Shown: positions 1-8,826, counted from the stretch's first letter. The stretch is DNA of 21,950 nt from Actinomycetota bacterium (GCA_013695055.1 JACDBF010000150.1:1-21950), one strand, 5' to 3'. Notes: generated from the sequence alone by a model not told the origin. A program made the numbers and translations.

Positions 1-1992
1 GAGGACTATGAGAAGAACCGGAACCGGCTCATCGTCACCACGCCCGGGCGAGTCTTCTTCAATGAGGCTTTCCCGGAGGACTTTCCTTTCCAGAATGCGC
101 CAATCAAGAAGAAAGAGCTGTCGGCTCTCATCGATCGCTGCGCTCGTACTTACGGAAAGAAAGAGCTGAGCGAGATCCTCGATGCGGTTAAGAGCACAGG
201 TTTCCACTACGCGACCAAGGCGGGAGTCACCATCTCGCTTGCGGACGTGACCACTCCCAAGTCCAAGCCCAAGATTCTGGCCGAGCACGAGAAGATGGCC
301 GAGAAGATCGAGGCGCAGTTCCGCAAGGGCGTGATCACCGAGGACGAGCGTCGTCAGGAGCTCATCGAAATCTGGAACGAGGCGACCGAGAAGGTCAAAG
401 AGGCCATGATCGAGAGCTTCGACGAGCTCAATCCGATCTGGATGATGGCCAACTCGGGAGCCCGAGGCAACATCATGCAGCTGCGCCAGATCGCCGGTAT
501 GCGTGGCCTGGTCGCCAACCCCCGCGGGGAGATCATTCCGCGACCCATTCGCGCGAACTTCCGTGAGGGCTTGACCGTTCTCGAGTACTTCATCTCCACT
601 CACGGAGCGAGAAAGGGATTGGCCGACACGGCGCTGAGAACCGCCGACTCGGGTTATCTCACCCGTCGTCTGGTCGACGTCGCACAAGAGGTCATGATCA
701 GAGCCGAGGACTGTGGAACGGACCGCGGCTTCAGGCTGAAGCTGGCCCAAGAGCGTCCGTACCTCAAGCAGAAGCTCCTCGGGCGCGTGTTGCTCGAGGA
801 TGCGAACGGCAGCGATGGAGAGGTAGTGGCCAAGGCCGGCGAGCAGGTCACTCCCGAGCTGGTCAAGGTTATTTCCGGTTCCGAGGTCGACGAGGTGGTC
901 GTGCGTTCGGTGCTCACCTGCGACGCGCGGTACGGCGTATGCCAGAAGTGCTACGGCACGTCGCTTGCGACGGGGCAACTCGCCGAGCTCGGCGAAGCCG
1001 TCGGGATCATTGCTGCACAGTCGATCGGTGAGCCCGGAACTCAGCTCACGATGCGGACGTTCCACACGGGTGGCGTGGCGGGAGAGGACATCACCCACGG
1101 CCTGCCGCGCGTCGTTGAGCTCTTCGAGGCACGTACTCCAAAAGGCAAGGCCGAGATCGCTAAGGCGACGGGTCGAATCGAGATCCAGGAGGACGAAAGG
1201 ACGCGCGTCATCGAGCTAACCCCCGATGACGGCTCGGAGACCATCCCCTACAAGGTGCCTCGACACGCCCGGCTGCGGGTACGGAACGGTGACGAGGTAA
1301 AGGCCGGCGATGCCCTCACGGAAGGGTCCAAGGATCCGGACGAGGTTCTCGACGTGCTTGGAACGCGGGAGGTGCAGGGCTATCTCGTGCAGGAAGTCCA
1401 AAGCGTGTACCGCTCGCAGGGCGTGCCGATTCATGACAAGCACATCGAGTTGATCGTGCGGCAGATGCTTCGCAAGGTCATAGTGGTCGAGCCCGGGGAC
1501 ACTGAGTTCCTTCCCGGCCAGCTGGTCGATGCCCGGACCTTTGCGACCTCCAACGAGGCATCGGTGGCAAACGGCGGCGAAGCGGCGAGCGCCCGACCCC
1601 AGCTCATGGGCATCACCAAGGCATCGCTTGCGACCGAGTCGTGGCTGTCGGCGGCATCGTTCCAGGAGACCACCCGAGTTCTCACCGAAGCGGCGATCAA
1701 CGGCAAGTCCGATCCGCTGCTCGGGCTCAAGGAGAACGTGATCATCGGCAAGCTCATCCCGGCCGGCACGGGCATGACCCGCTACCGGTCCACCCGCGTC
1801 GAGGCCACGGGCGAAGGAGCCATCTCCGACGACGAAGCCCGCGCAATGTTCGGCCTGGCCCCCAGAGTCGACGAGGACGAGGCGGCCGAGGCTGCCCGAG
1901 AGCTCTTCGGCGGCGGCCCTTCGCTCCACTCCGTTCCTTCGGGGGACGGGACCGAGAGGGAAGGCGAGGAAGTCACCAGCTTGGCCGAGTAG
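1..1992 (+). CDS. rpoC: DNA-directed RNA polymerase beta' subunit, 3' part
   Basis: C-terminal 663 residues of the catalytic beta' subunit; the reading frame is open from base 1, so the 5' part, including the NADFDGD active-site loop, lies outside the window. Visible in order are the bridge helix (STHGARKGLADTALRTA, about 595-645), four zinc-site cysteines (codons at 712, 919, 940 and 949), the first half of the trigger loop (GEPGTQLTMRTFHTGG, about 1030-1080) and its second half (ATESWLSAASFQETTR, about 1627-1680). Only about 190 residues separate the two trigger-loop halves, so the large SI3 insertion of Proteobacteria is absent, as expected in Actinobacteria and Firmicutes. The gene ends with TAG and is followed by a terminator, which separates it from the str genes. 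Confidence 0.98.
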   Translation, partial: EDYEKNRNRLIVTTPGRVFFNEAFPEDFPFQNAPIKKKELSALIDRCARTYGKKELSEILDAVKSTGFHYATKAGVTISLADVTTPKSKPKILAEHEKMAEKIEAQFRKGVITEDERRQELIEIWNEATEKVKEAMIESFDELNPIWMMANSGARGNIMQLRQIAGMRGLVANPRGEIIPRPIRANFREGLTVLEYFISTHGARKGLADTALRTADSGYLTRRLVDVAQEVMIRAEDCGTDRGFRLKLAQERPYLKQKLLGRVLLEDANGSDGEVVAKAGEQVTPELVKVISGSEVDEVVVRSVLTCDARYGVCQKCYGTSLATGQLAELGEAVGIIAAQSIGEPGTQLTMRTFHTGGVAGEDITHGLPRVVELFEARTPKGKAEIAKATGRIEIQEDERTRVIELTPDDGSETIPYKVPRHARLRVRNGDEVKAGDALTEGSKDPDEVLDVLGTREVQGYLVQEVQSVYRSQGVPIHDKHIELIVRQMLRKVIVVEPGDTEFLPGQLVDARTFATSNEASVANGGEAASARPQLMGITKASLATESWLSAASFQETTRVLTEAAINGKSDPLLGLKENVIIGKLIPAGTGMTRYRSTRVEATGEGAISDDEARAMFGLAPRVDEDEAAEAARELFGGGPSLHSVPSGDGTEREGEEVTSLAE

Positions 1993-2013
1993 TTCGAGCA
2001 ACAACGCTGCGAG

Positions 2014-2048
2014 AGCCCAGGGCCCCGTTCTTGGGGGCCTGGGCTTTT
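2014..2048 (+). terminator. rho-independent terminator after rpoC
   Basis: AGCCCAGG (2014-2021) pairs perfectly with CCTGGGCT (2038-2045). The stem continues with CCCC/GGGG after one G-G mismatch, closes on a short loop, and is followed by TTTT. It lies 21 bases past the rpoC stop. It probably ends the rpoBC transcript and insulates the peptidase gene. A second GC-rich imperfect hairpin (GGCAGG/CCCGCC, 2051-2066) follows directly but has no T-tract. Confidence 0.85.
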
Positions 2049-2080
2049 CAGGCAGGCGTGCCCGCCTCCGCGCAATGATC

Positions 2081-2089
2081 TGGCAGAAT
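2081..2089 (+). promoter_or_regulatory. possible extended -10 element for the peptidase gene
   Basis: TGGCAGAAT has the TGn extension plus a hexamer matching TATAAT at 4 of 6 positions. No convincing -35 hexamer lies 16-18 bases upstream. The only reason to expect a promoter here is that the terminator before it should stop rpoC transcription and the downstream gene starts at 2136. This is a weak call. Confidence 0.25.
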
Positions 2090-2135
2090 GTGGGATTAAC
2101 GGGCAAGCTCTGATGGCCTTCGACGGGGGGAAACT

Positions 2136-3152
2136 GTGAAGCGGATACTTTCTATGGCGGGGGCGGCCGTTGTCTCGCTCGTGATGGTCGCCGGCGCCAC
2201 TTCGGCCTTCGGCGCCGGCGCCGCGGGGAGCACGGGCACCGGGCGGGTCTTCTTGCCCAACCCGGTCGCCGATCTTCAGGATCAGTCGTTGACGGATCAA
2301 AAGGACGCCGACTACGCGGCCCTGCAGCCCGCCTATCACGACGTGACTTTGCGGAACCTCGACGGCAGCGGCTATCTGACCGGCCGGTGGGCCAACGTAC
2401 GCGGCTCGACGGGCCCCCTCGCCTACTCGCCCACGGACACCTTTCTTTACGACCGCAGCGACGACCGCTTCGAGCAAGTGATGGCGTACCACTGGGTGAC
2501 CGAGTCCCAGCGCTACATCCAAAGGCTCGGTTTCGGGGTCACACGCCGGCCCATCAACAAGGAGTCGCAGGACCTGCGCATCAACCAGTACGGGATCGAC
2601 AACTCATTCTCGTGGGACAAAAAGGACTATCTTCGCTTCGGTAAGGGAGGCGTCGACGATGCCGAGGACGCCGAAGTCATCCTTCACGAGTACGGCCACG
2701 CCATGCACGACTCCCAGGTGCCCGGCTTCGGCTCTGCGCTCGAAGCGGGCGCCATTGGGGAAGGCTTCTCAGATTATTGGGCGGTGACCGTTTCTGCGGT
2801 CGTCGCGCCGACCCCGGACCCGGCGTGCGTCGCGGACTGGGATGCGGTCTCTTACACCTCGAGGGTTCCACACTGCCTCAGGCGAGTCGATGGAGATCTT
2901 CACTATCCCGAAGACCTCGTGGGCCAGGTGCACGCGGATGGACGGATTTGGTCGCGCGCTCTGTGGGACATTCGAAACGCGCTCGGGGCCACGCGCGCCG
3001 ACACCCTCATCCTCCAGGGCCAGTTCGCCTTCGCGCCCGACACCTCGATGCCCGCGGCGGCGGCCGCCACGGTGGAGGCCGCTCAGCGGGTCTATGGCTC
3101 TTCGACGGCGACCACGGTACGGTCGGTGTTTCGAGCACGCGGCCTTTTGTAG
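2136..3152 (+). CDS. secreted zinc metallopeptidase, M36 (fungalysin)-like
   Basis: A 338-residue protein with an N-terminal signal peptide: basic MKR, a hydrophobic stretch at about 8-25, and small residues around AFGAGAA for cleavage. The zinc peptidase signature HEYGH is at 184-188, giving two histidine ligands and the catalytic glutamate E185; GEGFSDYWA follows with E209 as the likely third ligand. A later VHADGRIWSRALWDIR block (about 265-280) resembles the C-terminal catalytic histidine region of M36 and M4 peptidases. These are gluzincin features and fit M36 best. It is shorter than full fungalysins and has no recognisable FTP propeptide. The GTG start follows a GGGGGG stretch at 2125-2130. 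It lies alone between rpoC and rpsL, an unusual place, with a terminator upstream. The substrate is unknown; an exported degradative role is inferred. Confidence 0.8.
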   Translation: MKRILSMAGAAVVSLVMVAGATSAFGAGAAGSTGTGRVFLPNPVADLQDQSLTDQKDADYAALQPAYHDVTLRNLDGSGYLTGRWANVRGSTGPLAYSPTDTFLYDRSDDRFEQVMAYHWVTESQRYIQRLGFGVTRRPINKESQDLRINQYGIDNSFSWDKKDYLRFGKGGVDDAEDAEVILHEYGHAMHDSQVPGFGSALEAGAIGEGFSDYWAVTVSAVVAPTPDPACVADWDAVSYTSRVPHCLRRVDGDLHYPEDLVGQVHADGRIWSRALWDIRNALGATRADTLILQGQFAFAPDTSMPAAAAATVEAAQRVYGSSTATTVRSVFRARGLL

Positions 3153-3157
3153 GCGCA

Positions 3158-3176
3158 GCCCGGTTGCGAGCCGGGC
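3158..3176 (+). terminator. weak terminator-like hairpin after the peptidase gene
   Basis: GCCCGG (3158-3163) pairs with CCGGGC (3171-3176) across a 7-base loop, a few bases past the peptidase stop. Only three Ts follow at 3180-3182, so intrinsic termination would be weak. The loop holds the TTGCGA proposed as the -35 hexamer of the str promoter, so the two readings overlap. Confidence 0.3.
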
Positions 3177-3192
3177 CCATTTGACCTATTCT
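3164..3192 (+). promoter_or_regulatory. candidate sigma-A-type promoter for the rpsL superoperon
   Basis: TTGCGA (3164-3169, 4 of 6 matches to TTGACA) is followed after exactly 17 bases by TATTCT (3187-3192, 4 of 6 matches to TATAAT). It lies between the peptidase stop and rpsL, where a promoter for the str genes is expected. The bases around and after the -10 resemble those upstream of infA (19863-19890). A start site near 3199 would give a leader of about 380 bases. A nearby alternative is CATAAT at 3230-3235, which has no good -35. Confidence 0.5.
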
Positions 3193-3582
3193 TGGCGGTC
3201 GCGTCCCTTAGGGGGCGAGACAGCGCGCCCATAATGGGGCGCTGGAGTCACTAGGAGCCACCCGAGTTCGGTGAGTTCCGGAAGGCCCGGCTCGATCCAA
3301 CCGGGAGCGGTCGTGCAACACGCGGAGCGCTCTCGCGCCGGGAACCACCGGGGTGCGGGTCACTATCGCCGAACGTCGATCCAGGAAGCGCACTCGACTT
3401 AGCCGCGAGCGCGTGATGGGTCAAACGCCCAAGCGGCGTAATAAACGGCCCGGCCACGAGCTGCCCGCGGGCGGCCGGCCCGGTCCATAGGGGTGAAGTG
3501 AGCCGGCGAACCAGGGCGGGCTGGAAGGGTCTGGATCGAGAGATCCGGGTCGTGTGAGTTGGAAAGACTGGAAGGAAAGCGG
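3193..3582 (+). promoter_or_regulatory. long structured 5' leader of the str superoperon
   Basis: No convincing protein gene is seen across these roughly 390 bases. Several short hairpins can be drawn: GCGCCC/GGGCGC (3225-3242), GTCGA/TCGAC (3375-3398), TGGGT/GCCCA (3417-3431), a GC-rich stem around 3450-3480 centred on GCCCGCGGGC, and GGATC-GAGA-GATCC (3533-3546), which has a GNRA-type loop and extends with wobble pairs to about 3528-3551. The last ends about 20 bases before the AAGGA ribosome site of rpsL. A 24-codon ORF (3416-3490) lacks a ribosome site. The length and position suggest a cis-regulatory leader; no known riboswitch or r-protein leader class was recognised. Confidence 0.45.
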
Positions 3583-3960
3583 TTGCCGACCATTCAGCAA
3601 CTCGTCCGTCAGGGGCGAGAGACGAAGAATGAGAAGTCGAAATCACCGGCCCTCCGGGGTTCGCCCCAGCGGCGCGGAGTGTGCACGCGCGTCTACACCT
3701 TCACCCCCAAGAAGCCGAACTCCGCGCTGCGCAAGGTCGCCCGAGTTCGCCTCACCTCTGGGATCGAAGTCACGGCTTACATCCCGGGCATTGGTCATAA
3801 CCTCCAGGAACACTCGATCGTGCTGGTGCGCGGGGGCCGAGTCAAGGATCTCCCGGGCGTGCGTTACAAGATCATCCGCGCCGCACTCGACACAGCGGGA
3901 GTCAGGGACCGTTCCAAGAGCCGCTCTAAGTACGGCGCGAAGAGAGCCGGCGGGGCCTGA
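3583..3960 (+). CDS. rpsL: 30S ribosomal protein S12
   Basis: S12 lies at the decoding centre and takes part in tRNA selection. I chose the TTG at 3583 because it gives the family N-terminus MPTIQQLVRQGR and a 125-residue length close to the usual 124. AAGGA at 3572-3576 is 6 bases upstream. The ATG-less upstream extension from 3559 would add eight residues unlike the family. The decoding-loop motifs TPKKPNSALRK and RGGRVKDLPGVRYK are intact. K43 and K88, whose substitution gives streptomycin resistance in known bacteria, are both wild type. D89 is the aspartate that is methylthiolated in some species. The TGA stop shares one base with the rpsG ATG. Confidence 0.97.
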   Translation: MPTIQQLVRQGRETKNEKSKSPALRGSPQRRGVCTRVYTFTPKKPNSALRKVARVRLTSGIEVTAYIPGIGHNLQEHSIVLVRGGRVKDLPGVRYKIIRAALDTAGVRDRSKSRSKYGAKRAGGA

Positions 3961-4430
3961 TGCCGAGAAAAGGTCCGGCCACTCGCCGCCAGATCATTCC
4001 CGACCCCGTCTATGGGTCGGTGCTGGTTACTCAGATACAAAACCGCATCATGACGCGCGGCAAGAAGAGCTTGGCCGAGAAGGTCGTATACGACGCGATG
4101 AAGAGGGTCGGGGAGCGATCGGGGAAGGATCCGCTGCCGATAATGAAAAAGGCTCTCGATAACGTGAAGCCGTTGCTCGAGGTGCGCCCCCGTCGCGTGG
4201 GAGGAGCTACCTACCAGGTACCGGTCGAGGTTCAGTCGCGGCGTGGGACGACGCTGGCCATCCGCTGGCTCGTGACTTTCTCGAGGAGGCGCCGCGAGCG
4301 AAGCATGTCCGAGCGTCTCGCCGCAGAGATCCTCGACGCATCCGGCGGCGCCGGGGCCGCGGCCAAGCGCCGTGAAGACATGCACAAGATGGCCGAAGCC
4401 AATAAGGCATTCGCGCATTACCGATGGTAA
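3960..4430 (+). CDS. rpsG: 30S ribosomal protein S7
   Basis: S7 nucleates assembly of the 30S head by binding the 3' domain of 16S rRNA and contacts E-site tRNA. The 156-residue length and the blocks MPRKGPATRR, DPVYGSVLVTQ, NRIMTRGKKSLAEKVVY, KALDNVKPLLEVRPRRVGGA and MAEANKAFAHYRW match the family from end to end. The ATG overlaps the rpsL stop as TGATG, so S12 and S7 translation are probably coupled. In E. coli an approximately 100-base rpsL-rpsG spacer carries the S7 repressor site; here there is no spacer, so that control cannot exist in the same form. Confidence 0.98.
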   Translation: MPRKGPATRRQIIPDPVYGSVLVTQIQNRIMTRGKKSLAEKVVYDAMKRVGERSGKDPLPIMKKALDNVKPLLEVRPRRVGGATYQVPVEVQSRRGTTLAIRWLVTFSRRRRERSMSERLAAEILDASGGAGAAAKRREDMHKMAEANKAFAHYRW

Positions 4431-4452
4431 GTCTCGCTCTTAGAGGAGAGCT

Positions 4453-6609
4453 ATGGCAGAGGTAGCAGCTAAAGATCAACAGCCGCGTCCGCAGCTCCGC
4501 GCCGTGAAAGGTGGCGGGGGTGCCGCGACGCGCGAGTACCCGTTGAACAGGACTCGCAATATCGGCATCATGGCGCACATCGACGCCGGCAAGACGACGA
4601 CTACCGCGCGCATCCTTTATTACACGGGGCGCACCTACAAGATCGGCGAGGTCCACGAGGGCGCGGCGGTCATGGACTGGATGGTGCAGGAGCAGGAGCG
4701 AGGCATCACCATCACCTCGGCCGCGACCACGGCCCACTGGAAGGGCTACTGGATCAACATCATCGATACGCCCGGGCATGTGGACTTCACCGTCGAGGTC
4801 GAGCGCAGCTTGCGTGTGCTTGACGGGGCGATCGCCGTGTTCGACGCGGTAGCAGGCGTCGAGCCGCAGTCCGAGACCGTGTGGCGACAGGCAGACCGGT
4901 ACAAAGTGCCGCGTATTTGCTTCGTCAATAAGATGGATAGAACAGGTGCGGACTTCTTCCGAACCGTTGAGATGATCGATGACCGTCTGAACGGGCGTCC
5001 CGTCGTTCTCCAGCTCCCTATCGGCAAGGAGGCCGACTATCACGGGGTGGTCGACCTGCTCACGATGAACGCTCACTATTGGCCGTCCGACGGCATGGGC
5101 GAGCAGTGGGAAGACCGGCCAATTCCCGATGACCTCGCGGAGCAAGCCCGGCAATACCGGCATGACCTCATCGAGGCGCTCGCCGACTACGACGAAGCGG
5201 TCATGGAGCGCTATGTCTCCGAAGAAGAACCCGACATCGAGACGCTCAAGGCGGCGATACGCCGAGCGACTATCGCTAACGAGATCACTCCGATCTTCTG
5301 TGGCTCGGCCTTCAAGAACAAGGCCGTGCAGCCGCTCTTGGATGCGGTCTGCCGCTATCTTCCGAGCCCGGTGGACCTTCCGCCCTATCGGGGAATCGAT
5401 CCGGCGACCGGGGAAGCCATCGAGCGCCGCCCCGAGGATCAAGAGGCATTCTCGGCCCTCGCTTTCAAGATCATGAGCGATCCCTACGTGGGGCGGCTCA
5501 CCTATCTTCGGGTGTACTCCGGGACTCTGAAGAGCGGCGATCAGGTGATCAACTCCACGCGCGATCGCAGAGAGCGCATCGGACGCATCTTGCAGATGCA
5601 TGCGAACCATCGCGAGGATAAGGAGGCGGTGTTTGCCGGCGATATCGTTGCCGTGGTGGGGCTCAAGCAGTCGCTGACCGGTGACACCTTGTGCGACGCG
5701 AGCGCCCCGGTACTGCTCGAAGAGATGAACTTCCCGACCCCAGTCATCGATGTGGCCATCGAGCCTAAGTCCAAGGCCGATTCCGACAAGCTGGGTAACG
5801 CTCTTCAGAAGCTGTCCGAAGAGGACCCGACTTTTCGGGTTCACACCGACGACGACACAGGCCAGACGATCATCTCGGGCATGGGCGAGCTCCATCTCGA
5901 AGTGCTCGTCGATCGCCTCATTCGGGAGTTCAAGGTCGGCGCGAACGTGGGCCGGCCACAGGTCGCCTACCGCGAGACGGTCAAGAACACGGTTCAGAAG
6001 GTGGATACCCGTTACGTGAAACAAACCGGCGGGAAGGGCCAGTACGGCCATGTGGTGATCAACCTCGAGCCCACGGGCCCCGGGGGCGGTTATGAGTTCG
6101 TCAACAAGATTTCGGGGGGCCGCATCCCTCAGGAGTACATTCCATCGGTTGACCAGGGCATGCAAGAGGCTCTGGCTAACGGAGTCCTGGCCGGGTACCC
6201 GATGGTCGACATCCGGGTGACGTTGACCGACGGCTCTTATCACGACGTCGATTCGTCGGAGATGGCTTTCAAGATCGCAGGGTCGATGGCTTTCAAGAGC
6301 GCGGCTCGTCAGGCTCATCCGATCCTGCTCGAACCCATCTTTGATGTGGAAGTGGTGACGCCCGAGGAATATATGGGCGACGTGATCGGGGACTTGTCCA
6401 GCCGGCGAGGCCGGATCGAGCAGATGGACCAGCGCGGCTCCGACCGCATCGTAAAGGCCCAAGTTCCGCTCAAAGAGATGTTCGGCTACGCGACCGAGCT
6501 GCGCAGCCGTACCCAAGGTCGCGCCACCTACAGCATGCAGTTCAACTCTTATCAGGAAACGCCCAAGTCGATTGCAGATGAGGTCGTTGCAACCGTCCGC
6601 GGGGAATAG
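4453..6609 (+). CDS. fusA: elongation factor G
   Basis: This translocation GTPase moves tRNAs and mRNA after peptide transfer and helps recycle ribosomes. GTPase motifs are AHIDAGKT (41-48), RGITIT (83-88), DTPGH (105-109) and NKMD (159-162). Later domains keep the expected blocks, such as GMGELHLEVLVDR in domain III and a C-terminal domain V. At 718 residues it is somewhat longer than most EF-Gs because about 28 residues, rich in Ala, Gly, Gln and Lys, precede the usual PLNRTRNIGIM start. AGAGGAGAG sits just before the ATG at 4453, which supports the extended start. The gap from rpsG is 22 bases with no promoter or terminator seen. Confidence 0.98.
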   Translation: MAEVAAKDQQPRPQLRAVKGGGGAATREYPLNRTRNIGIMAHIDAGKTTTTARILYYTGRTYKIGEVHEGAAVMDWMVQEQERGITITSAATTAHWKGYWINIIDTPGHVDFTVEVERSLRVLDGAIAVFDAVAGVEPQSETVWRQADRYKVPRICFVNKMDRTGADFFRTVEMIDDRLNGRPVVLQLPIGKEADYHGVVDLLTMNAHYWPSDGMGEQWEDRPIPDDLAEQARQYRHDLIEALADYDEAVMERYVSEEEPDIETLKAAIRRATIANEITPIFCGSAFKNKAVQPLLDAVCRYLPSPVDLPPYRGIDPATGEAIERRPEDQEAFSALAFKIMSDPYVGRLTYLRVYSGTLKSGDQVINSTRDRRERIGRILQMHANHREDKEAVFAGDIVAVVGLKQSLTGDTLCDASAPVLLEEMNFPTPVIDVAIEPKSKADSDKLGNALQKLSEEDPTFRVHTDDDTGQTIISGMGELHLEVLVDRLIREFKVGANVGRPQVAYRETVKNTVQKVDTRYVKQTGGKGQYGHVVINLEPTGPGGGYEFVNKISGGRIPQEYIPSVDQGMQEALANGVLAGYPMVDIRVTLTDGSYHDVDSSEMAFKIAGSMAFKSAARQAHPILLEPIFDVEVVTPEEYMGDVIGDLSSRRGRIEQMDQRGSDRIVKAQVPLKEMFGYATELRSRTQGRATYSMQFNSYQETPKSIADEVVATVRGE

Positions 6610-6632
6610 GCCGAAGAGCAGAAGGAGAGACG

Positions 6633-7823
<1,191 letters not shown>

Positions 7824-7829
7824 CACTCA

Positions 7830-8141
7830 ATGGCGAGCGGAATGAAGATCCGGATCAGGCTGAAGGCGTACGACCATGAAGTGATCGATCAGTCGGCGAG
7901 GAAGATCGTCGAAACGGTCGTGCGTACCGGCGCGAGCGTCAACGGTCCGATCCCTCTTCCGACCGAGCGCTCCATTTACACGGTCATCCGGTCGCCGCAT
8001 AAGGACAAAGACTCGCGCGAGCACTTCGAGATGCGGACGCACAAGAGGTTGCTCGACATCGTGAACCCCACGGCGAAGACCGTGGACTCGCTCCAGAGAT
8101 TGGATCTTCCGGCTGGGGTCGACATCGAACTGAAGACTTGA
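7830..8141 (+). CDS. rpsJ: 30S ribosomal protein S10 (NusE)
   Basis: S10 is a 30S head protein that also serves as NusE, linking NusG and RNA polymerase to the ribosome. The 103-residue product carries KIRIRLKAYDHEVID, RTGASVNGPIPLPTE, SPHKDKDSREHFEMRTHKR and LDLPAGVDIE, matching the family over its full length. The start at 7830 gives MASGMKIRIRL, in line with homologues that begin MAGQKIRIRL. The in-frame ATG at 7842 is a less likely alternative, and neither has a strong ribosome site. Translation may therefore depend on ribosomes finishing tuf only 6 bases upstream. Confidence 0.97.
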   Translation: MASGMKIRIRLKAYDHEVIDQSARKIVETVVRTGASVNGPIPLPTERSIYTVIRSPHKDKDSREHFEMRTHKRLLDIVNPTAKTVDSLQRLDLPAGVDIELKT

Positions 8142-8163
8142 GCATGGAACTAGGGGCTGGCGA

Positions 8164-8826
8164 ATGGCAGAGGTAAAGGGCATCTTGGGTCGCAAGATGG
8201 GAATGACGCAGGTCTTCGATGACTCGGGGCGCGCGCTTCCCGTGACCGTGGTCGAGGCAGGGCCGTGTCGCGTCGCGCAGGTAAAGACCGTCGAGAAAGA
8301 TGGATATGCGGCCATTCAGCTTGCCTTCGGCGTCGCCAAGCGAACCAACAAGCCGATGGCCGGGCACTACGGCAAGGCTCAGATGGAACCCGCGCGGCAC
8401 CTGGTTGAGCTGCGCCTCGATGACGCCAACGGGTACTCGCCGGGAACGGAGATCAAAGCTGATCTTTTTGAAGCCGGCGAGATCGTGGATGTCGTGGGCG
8501 TGACCAAAGGAAAGGGATTTGCAGGTGGCATGAAGCGTCACAACTTCTCTGGGCTGTCGGCGTCTCACGGAACTCAGCGCAAGCACCGATCCCCCGGCGC
8601 CATCGGGGCATGTGCCACCCCAGGGCGCGTGTTCAAGGGCACTCGCATGGCGGGCCATATGGGCAACGAGCGGGTGACGACCCTGAATCTCGAAGTGATC
8701 AAGGCGGACGGCGCTCGGAACTTGTTGTTGGTGAAGGGCGCGGTGCCCGGCCCCCGAGGTGGTTTGGTGATGGTGCGGTCGGCCGTTCGCCTGCGCCAGC
8801 GCGACAGAGGAAAGAGGGCGAGCTGA
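8164..8826 (+). CDS. rplC: 50S ribosomal protein L3
   Basis: L3 is an early-assembly protein whose long extension reaches towards the peptidyl transferase centre. The 220-residue product starts MAEVKGILGRKMGMTQVF and contains the signature region KGKGFAGGMKRHNFSG, then SHGTQRKHRSPGAIG and TPGRVFKGTRMAGHMG, all typical. AGGGGCTGG lies upstream of the ATG. Its TGA stop shares a base with the rplD ATG, so L3 and L4 synthesis are likely coupled. Confidence 0.97.
   Translation: MAEVKGILGRKMGMTQVFDDSGRALPVTVVEAGPCRVAQVKTVEKDGYAAIQLAFGVAKRTNKPMAGHYGKAQMEPARHLVELRLDDANGYSPGTEIKADLFEAGEIVDVVGVTKGKGFAGGMKRHNFSGLSASHGTQRKHRSPGAIGACATPGRVFKGTRMAGHMGNERVTTLNLEVIKADGARNLLLVKGAVPGPRGGLVMVRSAVRLRQRDRGKRAS

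Noticed and set aside
2051..2066. Second terminator after rpoC
   Set aside because: The GGCAGG/CCCGCC hairpin has a mismatch and no T-tract; it was noted only as an accessory to the real terminator.
1216..2106. Minus-strand open frame of 296 codons opposite the end of rpoC
   Set aside because: It crosses the rpoC terminator region and has no protein-family features; best explained as a codon-bias shadow.
3231..3235. ATAAT at 3231-3235 as a -10 hexamer
   Set aside because: No usable -35 lies 16-19 bases upstream, and it forms the loop of the GCGCCC/GGGCGC hairpin.
3559..3582. Upstream start for rpsL at 3559
   Set aside because: It adds eight residues not found in S12 and would place the AAGGA ribosome site inside the gene.
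3251..3646. Open frame of 131 codons on the minus strand covering the str leader
   Set aside because: It runs into the start of rpsL on the opposite strand, has no recognisable domain, and is expected by chance in GC-rich DNA.
4207..6516. Very long minus-strand open frame opposite fusA (769 codons)
   Set aside because: It is a mirror of the strongly biased codon pattern of fusA; the translation shows no family features and fusA is certain.
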